From NCBI GenBank assembly GCA_965247355.1, contig OZ252011.1, forward strand, positions 1,178,001-1,242,000: DNA of 64,000 bases, in the 5' to 3' direction. How positions within the stretch are numbered: the stretch's first letter is position 1; each line of letters opens with the position of its first letter. Positions 18,812 through 27,536 of the stretch are shown one piece after another. Both the position numbers and the translations under genes were made by a program. The notes beneath the pieces were generated by a model that searched no databases, was not told where the DNA came from, and saw only the letters and a list, made by a program, of their open reading frames with translations. The stretch comes from RHLJ01 sp965247355 (lineage in GTDB: Bacteria; Bacteroidota; Rhodothermia; Balneolales; Balneolaceae).

Positions 18812-19801
18812 CTATCCGGTAGCTCTCATTTTTACAAAAATTCGGGGGAGAATAGTAAATTTCTCGAAACCGTTCAGATAAGCTCTTTCGCCAAAAACAT
18901 CATAGTTATTCTCCTCAATTTTATCGAGAATGCGACTGTAATTATATCGAGCTAGATATACAGGTAAACGACTATCCTTATGAAGCATTGAAATTCCTTT
19001 ATCTGCTTTCTCATAATATTTTCGGGCTCTTTGTACCTGAAATTTCATAAGCTCGGTAAAATTCTTTGAGATTTGCCCACTAAATAAATCTCTTTCTGTT
19101 ACACCAAACATCTCAAGCTCATCTGCAGGAAGGTAAATTCTATTACGGTCGAGATCTTCACCAACATCGCGTAAGATGTTGGTGAGTTGCATAGCTATTC
19201 CGAGATCAATAGCATATTCAAGAGCAGCTTCATCTTCATATCCAAAAACCCTGCTGGTCATAAGTCCTACTACAGATGCTACTTTATAAGAATAATTATA
19301 AAGCTCCTGAAAATTGTTGTAACGGTTTTTATCAAGATCTGATCGGACTCCGTCAATCAACAGGAATGGAAGATCAATTGGAATATGATATTTCTGAAGT
19401 GTATCGGCAAATGCTGTAAGGATAGGATCTTCAGATCTTCTTCCTTCATATATGGCTGTCAAGTTTTGCTTAAAAGCATTTAACTTACAATCAATTTCAC
19501 TTACATCAAGAGTTTGATTTTCAGCAAGATCTTCAAATTCATCTACCAAATTATCTAAATACCTGCAAAGTCCGTAAATAGCGAAAATACTACGCTGCTT
19601 TTCATTAGGTAAAAAACGGGTAGCCATATAGAATGTCTTTGCATAAAAACGGGTTATAGCCCTGCAATGAGAATAAGCCGGTCTTAAATCAATATCATTA
19701 ATTTCTTCAATGACCGATCTGTGAAAAGAAGTTTTCTCGTAAATTGGACGAAGCATTGTATACGGTATGCGTAATATTGCGGACATATCCCCATAATGCA
19801 A
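18812..19801 (-). CDS. crtB: Phytoene/squalene synthase family protein
   Basis: 329 residues. Both Mg-diphosphate binding motifs of the trans-isoprenyl head-to-head synthases are present: DNLVDE (83-88) and DVGED (212-216), the latter in the signature NILRDVGEDLDRNRIYLP. Family members join two geranylgeranyl diphosphates into phytoene for carotenoids or two farnesyl diphosphates into squalene/hydroxysqualene. Orange or red carotenoids are common in this bacterial group, which favours phytoene synthase, but no other carotenoid gene is next to it. In-frame ATGs at 19786 and 19756 are alternative starts. Confidence 0.85.
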   Translation of the reverse strand: MHYGDMSAILRIPYTMLRPIYEKTSFHRSVIEEINDIDLRPAYSHCRAITRFYAKTFYMATRFLPNEKQRSIFAIYGLCRYLDNLVDEFEDLAENQTLDVSEIDCKLNAFKQNLTAIYEGRRSEDPILTAFADTLQKYHIPIDLPFLLIDGVRSDLDKNRYNNFQELYNYSYKVASVVGLMTSRVFGYEDEAALEYAIDLGIAMQLTNILRDVGEDLDRNRIYLPADELEMFGVTERDLFSGQISKNFTELMKFQVQRARKYYEKADKGISMLHKDSRLPVYLARYNYSRILDKIEENNYDVFGERAYLNGFEKFTILPRIFVKMRATG

Positions 19802-19959
19802 AAAAGTCTGTTAAAAGTTCCACATAAAGGAATAATTATTTTTTTTAAAGCAATTACATCTTCTTTATAAGTTGATTATACTCCGAGTACTAATTTCACT
19901 AGCTCAAATACGGCTATATCCACATTTTTTAAAGAATTCAAGCATTATATCTACGGATT

Positions 19960-20970
19960 ATGAATAAAAAAGTAACTATTTATGAAGTAGCAAAAAACGC
20001 AGGGGTAGCTATTTCTACGGTTTCGAGGGTATTAAATGATTCTCCAAATGTATCTGAGGAAACAAAAAAGAAAGTCCAAAAAGCAATTGACGAACTTAAT
20101 TTCCGACCTCAGGTAAGTGCCAGAAAGCTTGCAAGTAAAGAGCCTCAGTTATTGGCTGTGGCTGTTCCTTCTTTTACTACTCCGTTCTTTAATGAAGTTC
20201 TTAAAGGTGTAAAAGATGAACTCAAAAAAATGGACCTCGATATCATCCTGTATAACACAGGCTCAAAGGATCCAGAAGAAGCTGTTGTAGGATTTTTTGA
20301 TCGGGGTACTGCCGATGCACTTATTCTTATTTCAATTGATGTAAGTGATACAATTCACAAACACTTACAATCCACTCAAGTTCCAGTAGTCCTAGTAAAT
20401 GCTTCTCACACTTCCTATAATTACTTTATGGTAAATGACTATAAAGGTGGTTTTATGGCTGCAGAACACCTCGTAAAAAAAGGGTTTGAAAATATTGGAA
20501 TGATTACCAGCCCAATTAAAACCAGAGATTCTCTTGAAAGAGAACGCGGTTTTAAGGACGGACTTAAGAACTTTAAAATGAAAATCGATAAAGATCTTTT
20601 TGTAGCCGGAGATACTACTAAACATGCCGGCTTTACGGAGGAGACTGGGTTTGAAGCTATTTATAAGTATGATAAGATGGGCAAATATCCTGATGCTGTA
20701 TTCTGTGCGAACGATACTCAAGCCCTTGGAGCATTACATGCGCTTGCAAAATTAGGACTTAAAGTTCCTGATGATATAGCAATCATGGGTTATGATAATA
20801 TCAAATTGACCAAGTACATGGATCTTACCACTATAGATCAGCAAATGCATACGATTGGTACACAGGCAACAGCAAGACTTGCTGCCATAATCAAAGATCC
20901 AGACGCAAAATTATTCCAAACCTCGATTAACCCAATTCTTGTAGAACGGGGATCGACTGAAAAAGTCTGA
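19960..20970 (+). CDS. LacI/GalR-family transcriptional regulator
   Basis: 336 residues. The N-terminal helix-turn-helix (VTIYEVAKNAGVAISTVSRV, residues 5-24) and hinge helix (VSARKLASKE) are typical of LacI proteins, followed by a periplasmic-binding-protein-like ligand domain (IMGYDNIKLTKYMDLTTIDQ near the C-terminus). The ligand is probably a sugar or nucleoside but cannot be read from the sequence. The gene is divergent from crtB across a 158-base gap and five bases upstream of purC, so it may share a transcript with purC and the oxidoreductase gene. No convincing operator palindrome was found in the upstream gap. Confidence 0.9.
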   Translation: MNKKVTIYEVAKNAGVAISTVSRVLNDSPNVSEETKKKVQKAIDELNFRPQVSARKLASKEPQLLAVAVPSFTTPFFNEVLKGVKDELKKMDLDIILYNTGSKDPEEAVVGFFDRGTADALILISIDVSDTIHKHLQSTQVPVVLVNASHTSYNYFMVNDYKGGFMAAEHLVKKGFENIGMITSPIKTRDSLERERGFKDGLKNFKMKIDKDLFVAGDTTKHAGFTEETGFEAIYKYDKMGKYPDAVFCANDTQALGALHALAKLGLKVPDDIAIMGYDNIKLTKYMDLTTIDQQMHTIGTQATARLAAIIKDPDAKLFQTSINPILVERGSTEKV

Positions 20971-20975
20971 GCAGT

Positions 20976-21938
20976 GTGAGTAATTCATTTAGCAAACAGG
21001 AAGCGCTGGATTATTGTATCACAGAAACAAACGCCCCGGGTTTTTCAAAATATAAAGGCAAAGTTCGTGAAGTTTACGAATTGAGTTCAGATAAACTGGG
21101 TATTGTTGTTACCGATCGTATTTCAGCTTTCGATTATATCATGAGACAGGCTATTCCTTTTAAAGGGCAAATCCTGAATCAATTAGCTGCATTTTCATTT
21201 GAAAAGGTGAAGGACATTGTTTCAACTCATATTATTGACGTCCCCCACCCTAACATTACTATTGCGAAGAAGTGTGATCCAGTCCCAATTGAAGTCGTTA
21301 TTCGTGGGTATCTTACCGGTCATGCCTGGAGAACCTACAAATCAGGGTTAAAAACCTTATGTGGGGTTGAACTTCCTGAGGGGATGGTAGAACATCAAAA
21401 ATTCCCAACCCCAATCCTTACACCGGCTACTAAAGCAACTGAAGGTCACGATGAGGATATTTCAGAAGCAGATATTCTTAAAAGAGGCATTGTTGATGAA
21501 AAACTCTGGACTCAGATCAGGGAAGTTGCTTTTAAATTGTTTGAAAGAGGAACTGAAGTAGCTGAAAAACAAGGACTGATTCTTGTTGATACCAAATATG
21601 AGTTTGGGGTGTACAACGGAGAATTAACGCTGATTGACGAAGTTCATACTACTGATTCCTCCCGTTACTTTTATCTGGATGGATATGAGGAAAGACAAAT
21701 TAAGGGCGAAGCTCAGAAGCAGTTATCAAAAGAGTTTTTAAGAGAATGGTTAATGAGCCAAAATTTCCAGGGGCTTGAAGGCCAAACCCTTCCCGATCTT
21801 CCTGACTCCTTCAGAATGGAAGTATATGAGCGATATGCCGAACTTTATGAAATGCTGACAGGCGATTCATTTGAACCTGTTTTAGAGAAAAATATAAATA
21901 CTGTTCTGTCTGAATTGCTTTCAAAATATCAGTCTTAA
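20976..21938 (+). CDS. purC: Phosphoribosylaminoimidazole-succinocarboxamide synthase
   Basis: 320 residues, the longer purC form resembling the yeast-type enzyme. Signatures include KGKVREVYEL near residue 23, VTDRISAFDYIM, VIRGYLTGHAWRTYKSG, and LILVDTKYEFG near residue 200. It makes SAICAR from CAIR, ATP and aspartate in purine synthesis. Translation starts at GTG (20976), since the next Met lies inside the conserved ATP-binding region. The start is five bases after the lacI-type stop, suggesting co-transcription; no other pur genes are nearby. Confidence 0.95.
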   Translation: MSNSFSKQEALDYCITETNAPGFSKYKGKVREVYELSSDKLGIVVTDRISAFDYIMRQAIPFKGQILNQLAAFSFEKVKDIVSTHIIDVPHPNITIAKKCDPVPIEVVIRGYLTGHAWRTYKSGLKTLCGVELPEGMVEHQKFPTPILTPATKATEGHDEDISEADILKRGIVDEKLWTQIREVAFKLFERGTEVAEKQGLILVDTKYEFGVYNGELTLIDEVHTTDSSRYFYLDGYEERQIKGEAQKQLSKEFLREWLMSQNFQGLEGQTLPDLPDSFRMEVYERYAELYEMLTGDSFEPVLEKNINTVLSELLSKYQS

Positions 21939-22002
21939 TTTCTGTCTTTGAAATTCCATCAGTTTTCATCACTTTCTGGTAACCAACCAACAAAGAATCG
22001 TG

Positions 22003-23310
22003 ATGAGTCAAAAAAAATCTTCTACGTCTACCAGAAAAGACTTTCTAAAAAAATCAGCGCTGGGGTTAGCCTCTTTTTCTATTGTACCTCGTTTTGTACT
22101 GGGAGGAAATGGATATACAGCACCAAGTGATAAAATCACTATTGGATTTATTGGAAACGGGAAGCAGGGTACTATTCTTGGAAACCCTTTTATTGAATTA
22201 AGCGATGCCCAAATTGTGGCCTGCTCTGATGTTGACTCGGTAAAACAAACCAAGTTTATGGAATGGGCAAACACAAAATATGCTGAAGCATCTAATCATG
22301 CTACTTATAATGGATGTCGGGGCTATTCCAATTATGAAGATATTCTCGAAAGAGACGATATAGATGCGGTAATTGTCTGCACCCCAGACCACTTGCATGC
22401 AATACCAGCTATTAAGGCTTTAAACGCTGGAAAAGACGTGTATTGTGAGAAACCTCTTTCACTGACAGTTGAAGAAGGCCGAGCTATGGTTGAAGCGGCA
22501 AAGAGAAATAACTGTGTTACTCAGACGGGAAGTATGCAACGTTCATGGAGAGATTTCCGCAGAGCTTGTGAGCTTGTGAGAAATGGATATCTCGGAGAGG
22601 TAACAGAAATTTTAGTTAATGTGGGTGGACCTCCGGTTCCTTACAATTTACCAAAACAAAACCTTCGTGATACTTTAGATTGGGATCGTTGGATAGGCCC
22701 CTCTCCTTTTGTAGAATATAACGATACACTTGCCCCACCATATCCATGGGATAATTACCCTATGTGGCGTAGATATAAAGAGTTTGGTGGTGGAGGTGTA
22801 ACCGATTGGGGCGCCCATATGTTTGATATTATACAATGGGCATTAGGAATGGACAATTCAGGTCCTGTTGAATTTATTCCTCCTACTGAAGAAGGGGCTC
22901 AGCGCGGACTTGTTTTCAAATATGCTAATGGTATTTCAGTTAGTCATGAAGATTTTGACAGAGGGTTTGCAGTTCGGTTTATTGGATCAGAAGGGAATTT
23001 AGATATAAGCAGATCTTTTCTGGAAACTTCGAATATGAGATTAGCTAATCTGGAATTAAGTGAGTTTGATACTAAACTTTACAGAAGTGAAAATCACTAC
23101 CAAGACTGGATAGATGCCATAAAAAATCGAGGAAATACCGTATCTGATTTTGAAGTGGGTCACAGGACAGCGACCGTATGTAATATTGCTAATATTGCCT
23201 ATGAGCTAAAAACCCCACTAAAATGGGATCCTGAAAAAGAGCTATTTACTAATAGTGAAACTGCTAATTCGATGTTAAGCAGGTCTTACAGAGATGGATA
23301 TAAACTATAG
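22003..23310 (+). CDS. Gfo/Idh/MocA-family oxidoreductase, probably Tat-exported
   Basis: 435 residues. The N-terminus has a Tat-like signal (STRKDFLKKSALGLASF) with an RK rather than RR pair, then the NAD(P)-binding motif IGFIGNGKQG and the family signature EKPLS near residue 155. The C-terminal domain has GGGGVTDWGAHMFDIIQWAL, common in the subgroup of secreted sugar dehydrogenases that act in the periplasm with a bound cofactor. The substrate is unknown, perhaps a sugar or inositol, which would fit the LacI regulator upstream. A GTG at 22000 precedes the ATG chosen. The gene overlaps the next by 17 bases. Confidence 0.88.
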   Translation: MSQKKSSTSTRKDFLKKSALGLASFSIVPRFVLGGNGYTAPSDKITIGFIGNGKQGTILGNPFIELSDAQIVACSDVDSVKQTKFMEWANTKYAEASNHATYNGCRGYSNYEDILERDDIDAVIVCTPDHLHAIPAIKALNAGKDVYCEKPLSLTVEEGRAMVEAAKRNNCVTQTGSMQRSWRDFRRACELVRNGYLGEVTEILVNVGGPPVPYNLPKQNLRDTLDWDRWIGPSPFVEYNDTLAPPYPWDNYPMWRRYKEFGGGGVTDWGAHMFDIIQWALGMDNSGPVEFIPPTEEGAQRGLVFKYANGISVSHEDFDRGFAVRFIGSEGNLDISRSFLETSNMRLANLELSEFDTKLYRSENHYQDWIDAIKNRGNTVSDFEVGHRTATVCNIANIAYELKTPLKWDPEKELFTNSETANSMLSRSYRDGYKL

Positions 23311-23791
23311 TGCAATAGTATTACTATTTGCATTGATATCATTTACAGGACTTTCATGCAACACCTCTAATACTGAGGATAATAGAATCCTTGCATTAAC
23401 TTGTCTGGGTAATTCGGAACTGGAAGAAGTAGTAATCATCAATATTGATCAAACTCATATTTTTAGTGATGGCTCTCTTTTTAAAGAAAGGGCTGCTAAA
23501 TATTCAGAAATGGGAATAAGAGCTGAAATTGAAGGTCAAACGATTGTCGGTTTTGATCTGGATAAATATGGTAGAAAATCCAATATCTATATATATGCAG
23601 GGATTGGAGCTAGTTTGGATGAAGCTTCTTTTTTAGCAGTAAAAGAACAGTATTTTATTCCAGCTCTTCAAAACCAAAAACGAGTATGTACAAGGTCATT
23701 TTTAGTACTTAATTTTGATTTAACTGACACTGAAAATGTGACCATGGAAATCGTCAATTATGAGGATATCTCTGAATTGATTACCCTCTAA
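23294..23791 (+). CDS. Lipoprotein with a TonB C-terminal-like domain
   Basis: 165 residues. A hydrophobic N-terminus ends in GLSC (Cys22), a relaxed lipobox. Residues 68-143 follow the layout of the TonB C-terminal domain: YSEMGIRAEIEG, TIVGFDLDKYGRKSNIYI, then SLDEASFLAVKEQYFIPAL, and a closing strand SFLVLNFDL. Unlike ordinary TonB there is no inner-membrane helix or long Pro-rich spacer. The signal peptide has no positive charge in its n-region, so lipidation is uncertain. The ATG lies within the end of the upstream oxidoreductase gene. The function is unknown. Confidence 0.65.
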   Translation: MDINYSAIVLLFALISFTGLSCNTSNTEDNRILALTCLGNSELEEVVIINIDQTHIFSDGSLFKERAAKYSEMGIRAEIEGQTIVGFDLDKYGRKSNIYIYAGIGASLDEASFLAVKEQYFIPALQNQKRVCTRSFLVLNFDLTDTENVTMEIVNYEDISELITL

Positions 23792-23797
23792 TCAATA

Positions 23798-24754
23798 TTA
23801 AAAAACCTCTTTAGCCACTTCGTAAACAGATAGTGATTTCCCCATTGAGTAGTAATGGAGCGTAGGTACACCAAATTCAATCAGTTCTTTAGATTGTTGA
23901 ATCGCCCATTCTATTCCTATCTGCCTTGCAGCAGCATTATCTTTGCACTTTTCCAGTTCTACAGACAGAGCTTCGGGAATATCAATATGAAATAAATCAG
24001 GTAATAAGGTAAGCTGTCGTTTGGTAGTGATGGGTTTGAGCCCCGGTACGATTGGAACTTCAATTCCCAACTCACGGCATGCTTTAACAAAGTCGAAATA
24101 CTTCTGATTCTCAAAGAACATTTGAGTAACGATATAATCCGCTCCCCCATCTACTTTTTGTTTCAGATACCGTAAATCAGTTTCCATATTTGGAGCTGTA
24201 GTATGCTTTTCGGGATAGCCTGCTACCCCAATGCAGAAATCAGACGAAGCCGCATTCTCTATTTCTTCATCCAAAAACTTGCCGTTGTTTAAATCCACAA
24301 CCTGACTCAATAACTCTGAAGCATAAGCATGTCCGTCCGGTTCCGGAACAAAAACACGATCGGGTTTGCGAACGTCCCCTTGTAGTACCAGAACATTATC
24401 GATCCCAAGGAAGTTTAAATCAATAAGAGCGTTTTCAGTTTCTTCTTTACTGAATCCCCCACAAATAATGTGAGGCACAGCATCCACTTTATAGTGATTC
24501 TGAATAGCCGCACACATTCCTACTGTTCCGGGACGTTTACGAACTGATTTCCTCTCCAGAAGCCCATCATTTCTTTTCTTGTATACATACTCTTCCCGAT
24601 GATAGGTCACATCGATGAACGGAGGGTTAAATTCCATCAGAGGATCAATATGATCAAAGAGCGTTCTGATATTTTGCCCCTTAAGAGGTGGAAGTACCTC
24701 AAAGGTGAATAACGTTTCCCCGTCTGCTTTTTTAAAATAGTCTGTTACTTTCAT
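23798..24754 (-). CDS. metF: Methylenetetrahydrofolate reductase
   Basis: 318 residues, a TIM-barrel flavoprotein of normal length. Motifs include FTFEVLPPLKG at the N-terminus, DVTYHREE, VLVLQGDVRKP near residue 125, and YIVTQMFFENQKYF near 208. It reduces 5,10-methylene-THF to 5-methyl-THF, the methyl donor for MetH encoded immediately upstream. The 94-base gap to metH contains a palindromic repeat, so transcripts from the SAM-riboswitch promoter may reach metF only in part. Confidence 0.95.
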   Translation of the reverse strand: MKVTDYFKKADGETLFTFEVLPPLKGQNIRTLFDHIDPLMEFNPPFIDVTYHREEYVYKKRNDGLLERKSVRKRPGTVGMCAAIQNHYKVDAVPHIICGGFSKEETENALIDLNFLGIDNVLVLQGDVRKPDRVFVPEPDGHAYASELLSQVVDLNNGKFLDEEIENAASSDFCIGVAGYPEKHTTAPNMETDLRYLKQKVDGGADYIVTQMFFENQKYFDFVKACRELGIEVPIVPGLKPITTKRQLTLLPDLFHIDIPEALSVELEKCKDNAAARQIGIEWAIQQSKELIEFGVPTLHYYSMGKSLSVYEVAKEVF

Positions 24755-24764
24755 ATTCTTTTCT

Positions 24765-24836
24765 GTGATTCTGAGCGAAAGCGAAGAATCTTGGCTTTCT
24801 CAGCTAAGATCCTCCGGAAGTATCCTCAGGATGACC
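24765..24836. repeat. Interspersed palindromic repeat, family A copy 1
   Basis: The left arm ATTCTGAGCGAAAGCGAAGA and the right half GATCCTCCGG ... CTCAGGATGAC match the copy at 47331-47404 nearly base for base at both ends, with an unrelated centre. It lies between metH and metF. Confidence 0.8.
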
Positions 24837-24848
24837 ATTAATTTCTAA

Positions 24849-27536
24849 TCAAGGTTCGTAACCCAAATTGGGAGCTAACCATTTTTCAATTTCTTCCACT
24901 GATTTTCCTTTTCTTTTTGCATAGTCTGTCACCTGATCTTTGGTAATTTTTCCAACTCCAAAGTATCTGGACTGTGGATGCGAAAAATAAAACCCACTGA
25001 CTGAGCTTGCCGGATACATCGCAAAGGATTCCGTAAGTGTAATACCTGTATTCTTCTCAACATCTAATACATCCCACAAAATTTGTTTTTCGGTATGATC
25101 GGGGCAGGCCGGATAACCCGGTGCAGGACGTATTCCCTGGTATTCTTCTGCGATCAATTCTTCATTATCAAATTCTTCATTTGAATTATATCCCCAGAAT
25201 TCTGTCCTGACTTTATAATGCATCCATTCAGCATGGGCTTCTGCAAGTCGGTCAGCCAGTGCTTTTACCAAAATCGAGTTATAGTCGTCTTTTTCGGATT
25301 CGTATTTCTCAATCAGTTTTTCGATTCCAATACCTGAAGTCACTGCAAACATTCCGATATAATCCTCCTTTCCGCTATCCCAGGGGGCCACATAATCCGA
25401 TAAGGATGAATTTGGTTGTCCTGATCTCTTTTCACCCTGCTGTCGCAAAAAATGAAATTTGGTCTTTTGTTTTGATCTGTCTTCATCTTCAAATACAATA
25501 ACATCATCTCCAAATGCATTCGCAGGGTATAATCCGATCACTGATTTAGCCTGAAGTAATTTACCCTCTATTATTTCATCGAGCATATCCTGAGCATCTT
25601 TGTAAAGCTCTTTTGCCTGCTCCCCAACTACTTTATCTTCAAGAATTGCAGGGTATTTACCGGTTAACATCCATGTTCTGAAGAAAGGTGACCAGTCAAT
25701 GAATTTTCTGAGTTCAGATAAATCCACATCCTCAAATACTTTTGTTCCAATAAATTCAGGTTTATGATACGTTGTCTTACCCCAGTCAATATCTGTCTTA
25801 TTCTTCTGAGCTTGCTCGAGAGAGAGTAATTTCTTCGAAGCCGTTCGTTTCTCGTGATCTTCTCTCATTTTAGAATATTCGCTTTTAACTGAACTGGCAA
25901 AATCTGCCTGATTTACTTTATTCAATAAATCACTGCAAACAGTTACTGAACGTGAAGCGTCTAAAACATGAACCACCGGTGATTCATAATTAGGGTCAAT
26001 CTTAACTGCTGTGTGAATTCTCGAAGTAGTTGCTCCTCCTATCAAAAGTGGAGTTTTCATGTCCCTTTTCTGCATTTCTTTTGCAACCCCAACCATTTCA
26101 TCCAGTGATGGAGTAATCAGCCCGCTTAGTCCGATGATATCCACTTTTTCTTTTACTGCTTCATCAAGAATTTTCTCAGTCGGTACCATTACTCCCAAAT
26201 CCACAATGTCGAAATTATTACAAGCCAGAACTACTCCTACGATATTCTTTCCTATATCGTGAACGTCGCCTTTAACTGTAGCGAGAAGCACTTTGGCACG
26301 TTGACTTGTATCCTTGTTCTTTTTCTTCTCTTCTTCCAAAAAAGGCGTCAGATAAGCCACTGCCTGCTTCATCACACGTGCACTTTTCACAACCTGAGGC
26401 AGGAACATCTTACCCGAACCAAACAAATCTCCCACTACATTCATCCCGTCCATTAACGGGCCTTCGATTACTTCCAGCGGACTCCCAATTTTCTGGCGAG
26501 CTTCTTCAGTATCGTCTTCAATGAAATCAGTAATTCCTTTAATCAGAGCATGACTCAATCTTTTCTCAACCGATTCTGAACGCCATTCCTCGGTTTCTTT
26601 TTCTTTTACAGCTCCAGTTCCTTTGTACTTCTCTGCAATATCGAGTAATCGTTCTGTGGCATCATCCCTTCTGTCTAACAAGACATCTTCCACCCTTTCG
26701 AGTAGCTCTTTGGGGATTTCATCATAAACCTCCAACTGAGTAGGATTTACAATTCCCATATCCATTCCATGCTGGATGGCGTGATACAAAAATGCAGAGT
26801 GCATAGCTTCTCTTACGGGATTATTACCCCGAAAAGAAAACGAGACATTACTTACACCGCCAATAATATGTGCTCCCGGAAGATTCTCCCGGATCCATTT
26901 AGCAGCAAGAAAGAAATCCAGTGCATTTCTCCTGTGCTCATCCATGCCGGTAGCAACCGGAAAAATATTCGGATCAAGGATAATGTCTGAGGAGTCAAAA
27001 CCTACTTGTTCAGTAAGGATTTGATATGATCTTCCACAGATTTCTTTTCTGCGCTCCAGATTATCTGCCTGACCATCTTCATCAAAAGCCATGGCGATAG
27101 TTGCAGCTCCAAATCTTTTGATAATTTTGGCTCTTCGAATGAATTCCTCTTCTCCATCTTTCAAACTGATAGAATTCACCACGCCTTTTCCCTGAATACA
27201 TTTCAAACCAGCCAGGATCACTTCCCATTTTGAGGAATCGATCATAATTGGAATTTTTGCGATATCAGGCTCTGAGGCAATCAGATTTAGAAAAGTAGTC
27301 ATCTCCTCAGCGCTATCCAGCATACCCTCATCCATGTTCACGTCAAGGATTTGTGCTCCTCCCCTGACCTGATCTAAAGCAACTTCTAAAGCTGTTGTAT
27401 AATCACGGGCCTTGATGAGATTCAAAAAGCGTTTGGAACCTGTCACATTGGTTCGTTCTCCAACATTTACAAAGTTGGAATCGGAAGTAATAATTAGCGG
27501 TTCAAGTCCGCTTAACTTAAGTGGATTAGTTTTCAT
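24849..27536 (-). CDS. metH: Methionine synthase, folate/B12/activation subunit (C-terminal part of split MetH)
   Basis: 895 residues covering the last three MetH modules. First is the pterin-binding barrel (FVNVGERTNVTGSKRF, near residue 23). The B12-binding domain carries GDVHDIGKNI with the cobalt-ligand His near residue 425 and GLSGLITPSLDEM. Last is the activation domain that binds S-adenosylmethionine (RPAPGYPACPDH, ASSVSGFYFSHP near the end). The homocysteine module is encoded by the preceding gene, and the two together total 1229 residues against 1227 for E. coli MetH. The ATG overlaps the upstream stop (TGATG), so translation is coupled. Confidence 0.95.
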   Translation of the reverse strand: MKTNPLKLSGLEPLIITSDSNFVNVGERTNVTGSKRFLNLIKARDYTTALEVALDQVRGGAQILDVNMDEGMLDSAEEMTTFLNLIASEPDIAKIPIMIDSSKWEVILAGLKCIQGKGVVNSISLKDGEEEFIRRAKIIKRFGAATIAMAFDEDGQADNLERRKEICGRSYQILTEQVGFDSSDIILDPNIFPVATGMDEHRRNALDFFLAAKWIRENLPGAHIIGGVSNVSFSFRGNNPVREAMHSAFLYHAIQHGMDMGIVNPTQLEVYDEIPKELLERVEDVLLDRRDDATERLLDIAEKYKGTGAVKEKETEEWRSESVEKRLSHALIKGITDFIEDDTEEARQKIGSPLEVIEGPLMDGMNVVGDLFGSGKMFLPQVVKSARVMKQAVAYLTPFLEEEKKKNKDTSQRAKVLLATVKGDVHDIGKNIVGVVLACNNFDIVDLGVMVPTEKILDEAVKEKVDIIGLSGLITPSLDEMVGVAKEMQKRDMKTPLLIGGATTSRIHTAVKIDPNYESPVVHVLDASRSVTVCSDLLNKVNQADFASSVKSEYSKMREDHEKRTASKKLLSLEQAQKNKTDIDWGKTTYHKPEFIGTKVFEDVDLSELRKFIDWSPFFRTWMLTGKYPAILEDKVVGEQAKELYKDAQDMLDEIIEGKLLQAKSVIGLYPANAFGDDVIVFEDEDRSKQKTKFHFLRQQGEKRSGQPNSSLSDYVAPWDSGKEDYIGMFAVTSGIGIEKLIEKYESEKDDYNSILVKALADRLAEAHAEWMHYKVRTEFWGYNSNEEFDNEELIAEEYQGIRPAPGYPACPDHTEKQILWDVLDVEKNTGITLTESFAMYPASSVSGFYFSHPQSRYFGVGKITKDQVTDYAKRKGKSVEEIEKWLAPNLGYEP

